DNA of 64,000 bases from Zelopaecilomyces penicillatus (Eukaryota; Ascomycota; Sordariomycetes; Hypocreales; Pseudodiploosporaceae): the NCBI GenBank assembly GCA_005765155.1, contig VCCP01000001.1, positions 3,410,001 to 3,474,000 on the forward strand. The letters run 5' to 3'. Shown piece by piece: positions 63,957-64,000 of this stretch (the first letter of the stretch is position 1; the number at the start of each line of letters is the position of its first letter). The notes under the pieces were generated by a model. It was given only the letters and a program-made list of their open reading frames with translations. It had not been told where the DNA came from and made no database searches. The position numbers and the translations under genes were made by a program.

Positions 63957-64000
63957 GGGCGAATGGTTTAGTGGTATAATTTTCCCTTAGCATGATCTTG
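63957..64000 (+). tRNA. possible tRNA gene, cut by window end (anticodon AGC, Ala?)
   Basis: The last 44 bases begin GGGCGAATGGTTTAGTGGTA, the layout of a fungal tRNA 5' half: a 7-base acceptor strand, TG at positions 8-9, and a good box A (TGGTTTAGTGG, 63964-63974). A putative anticodon loop TTAGCAT follows at 63987-63993, giving AGC. The next bases (GATCT) do not pair with the 5' anticodon stem (TTCCC), so either an intron begins after position 37 or this is a tRNA-like fragment. Box B and the 3' half lie outside the window. Confidence 0.4.

Overview
This window looks like nuclear DNA of a filamentous ascomycete, most likely a Sordariomycete and possibly Hypocreales. The evidence is short spliceosomal introns (mostly 57-156 nt, GTAAGT/GTATGT-like donors, CTAAC/CTGAC-like branch sites), a fungus-type peroxin Pex20, Whi2, a Kin1 kinase, recurrent TAGGTA/TACCTA motifs between genes, and an AT-rich relic with the signature of repeat-induced point mutation (RIP). 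The assignment below phylum is inference.

Layout. From 1 to 27.8 kb the window is gene-rich. In order it holds: pex20 (-, PTS2 co-receptor), sec13 (+, COPII/nuclear pore WD40 protein), a secreted and probably GPI-anchored glucose/sorbosone dehydrogenase-like protein (-), a GH47 alpha-1,2-mannosidase (-), a WHI2-like BTB protein (-), a GPATCH1-like G-patch protein (-), a KIN1/MARK kinase with a C-terminal KA1 domain (+), CAF40/RCD1 of the CCR4-NOT complex with a 59-residue polyglutamine tract (+), and a Ure2-like glutathione transferase (-). From 27.8 to 64 kb there are only two supportable protein genes: a short-zipper bZIP factor at 49.4-50.5 kb and a CIA30-family complex I assembly factor at 60.7-62.4 kb. 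A possible tRNA is cut by the right edge. Between the divergent GST and bZIP genes lie about 21.6 kb without a recognisable gene. This stretch is not AT-rich; it is punctuated by long G/C homopolymer runs and short tandem repeats. At 51.3-53.4 kb is a roughly 2.1-kb RIP-degraded transposon relic with perfect 37-bp inverted ends that include a TA on each side, as expected for a Tc1/mariner-like element.

How the genes relate. Most are conserved housekeeping genes and do not form a cluster. Several fall on the secretory route (Sec13, GH47, the secreted dehydrogenase). Others act in stress and growth signalling (Whi2, Kin1, Caf40) or in organelle biogenesis (Pex20, CIA30). I see no biosynthetic cluster, CRISPR array, virus or obvious new multigene system. 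The unusual parts are the abrupt change from gene-dense to gene-poor sequence, the relic transposon, the coding repeat expansions in CAF40 and KIN1, and a WHI2 gene whose open frame has no ATG.

All gene models were spliced by hand from reading frame, splice-site consensus and family conservation.
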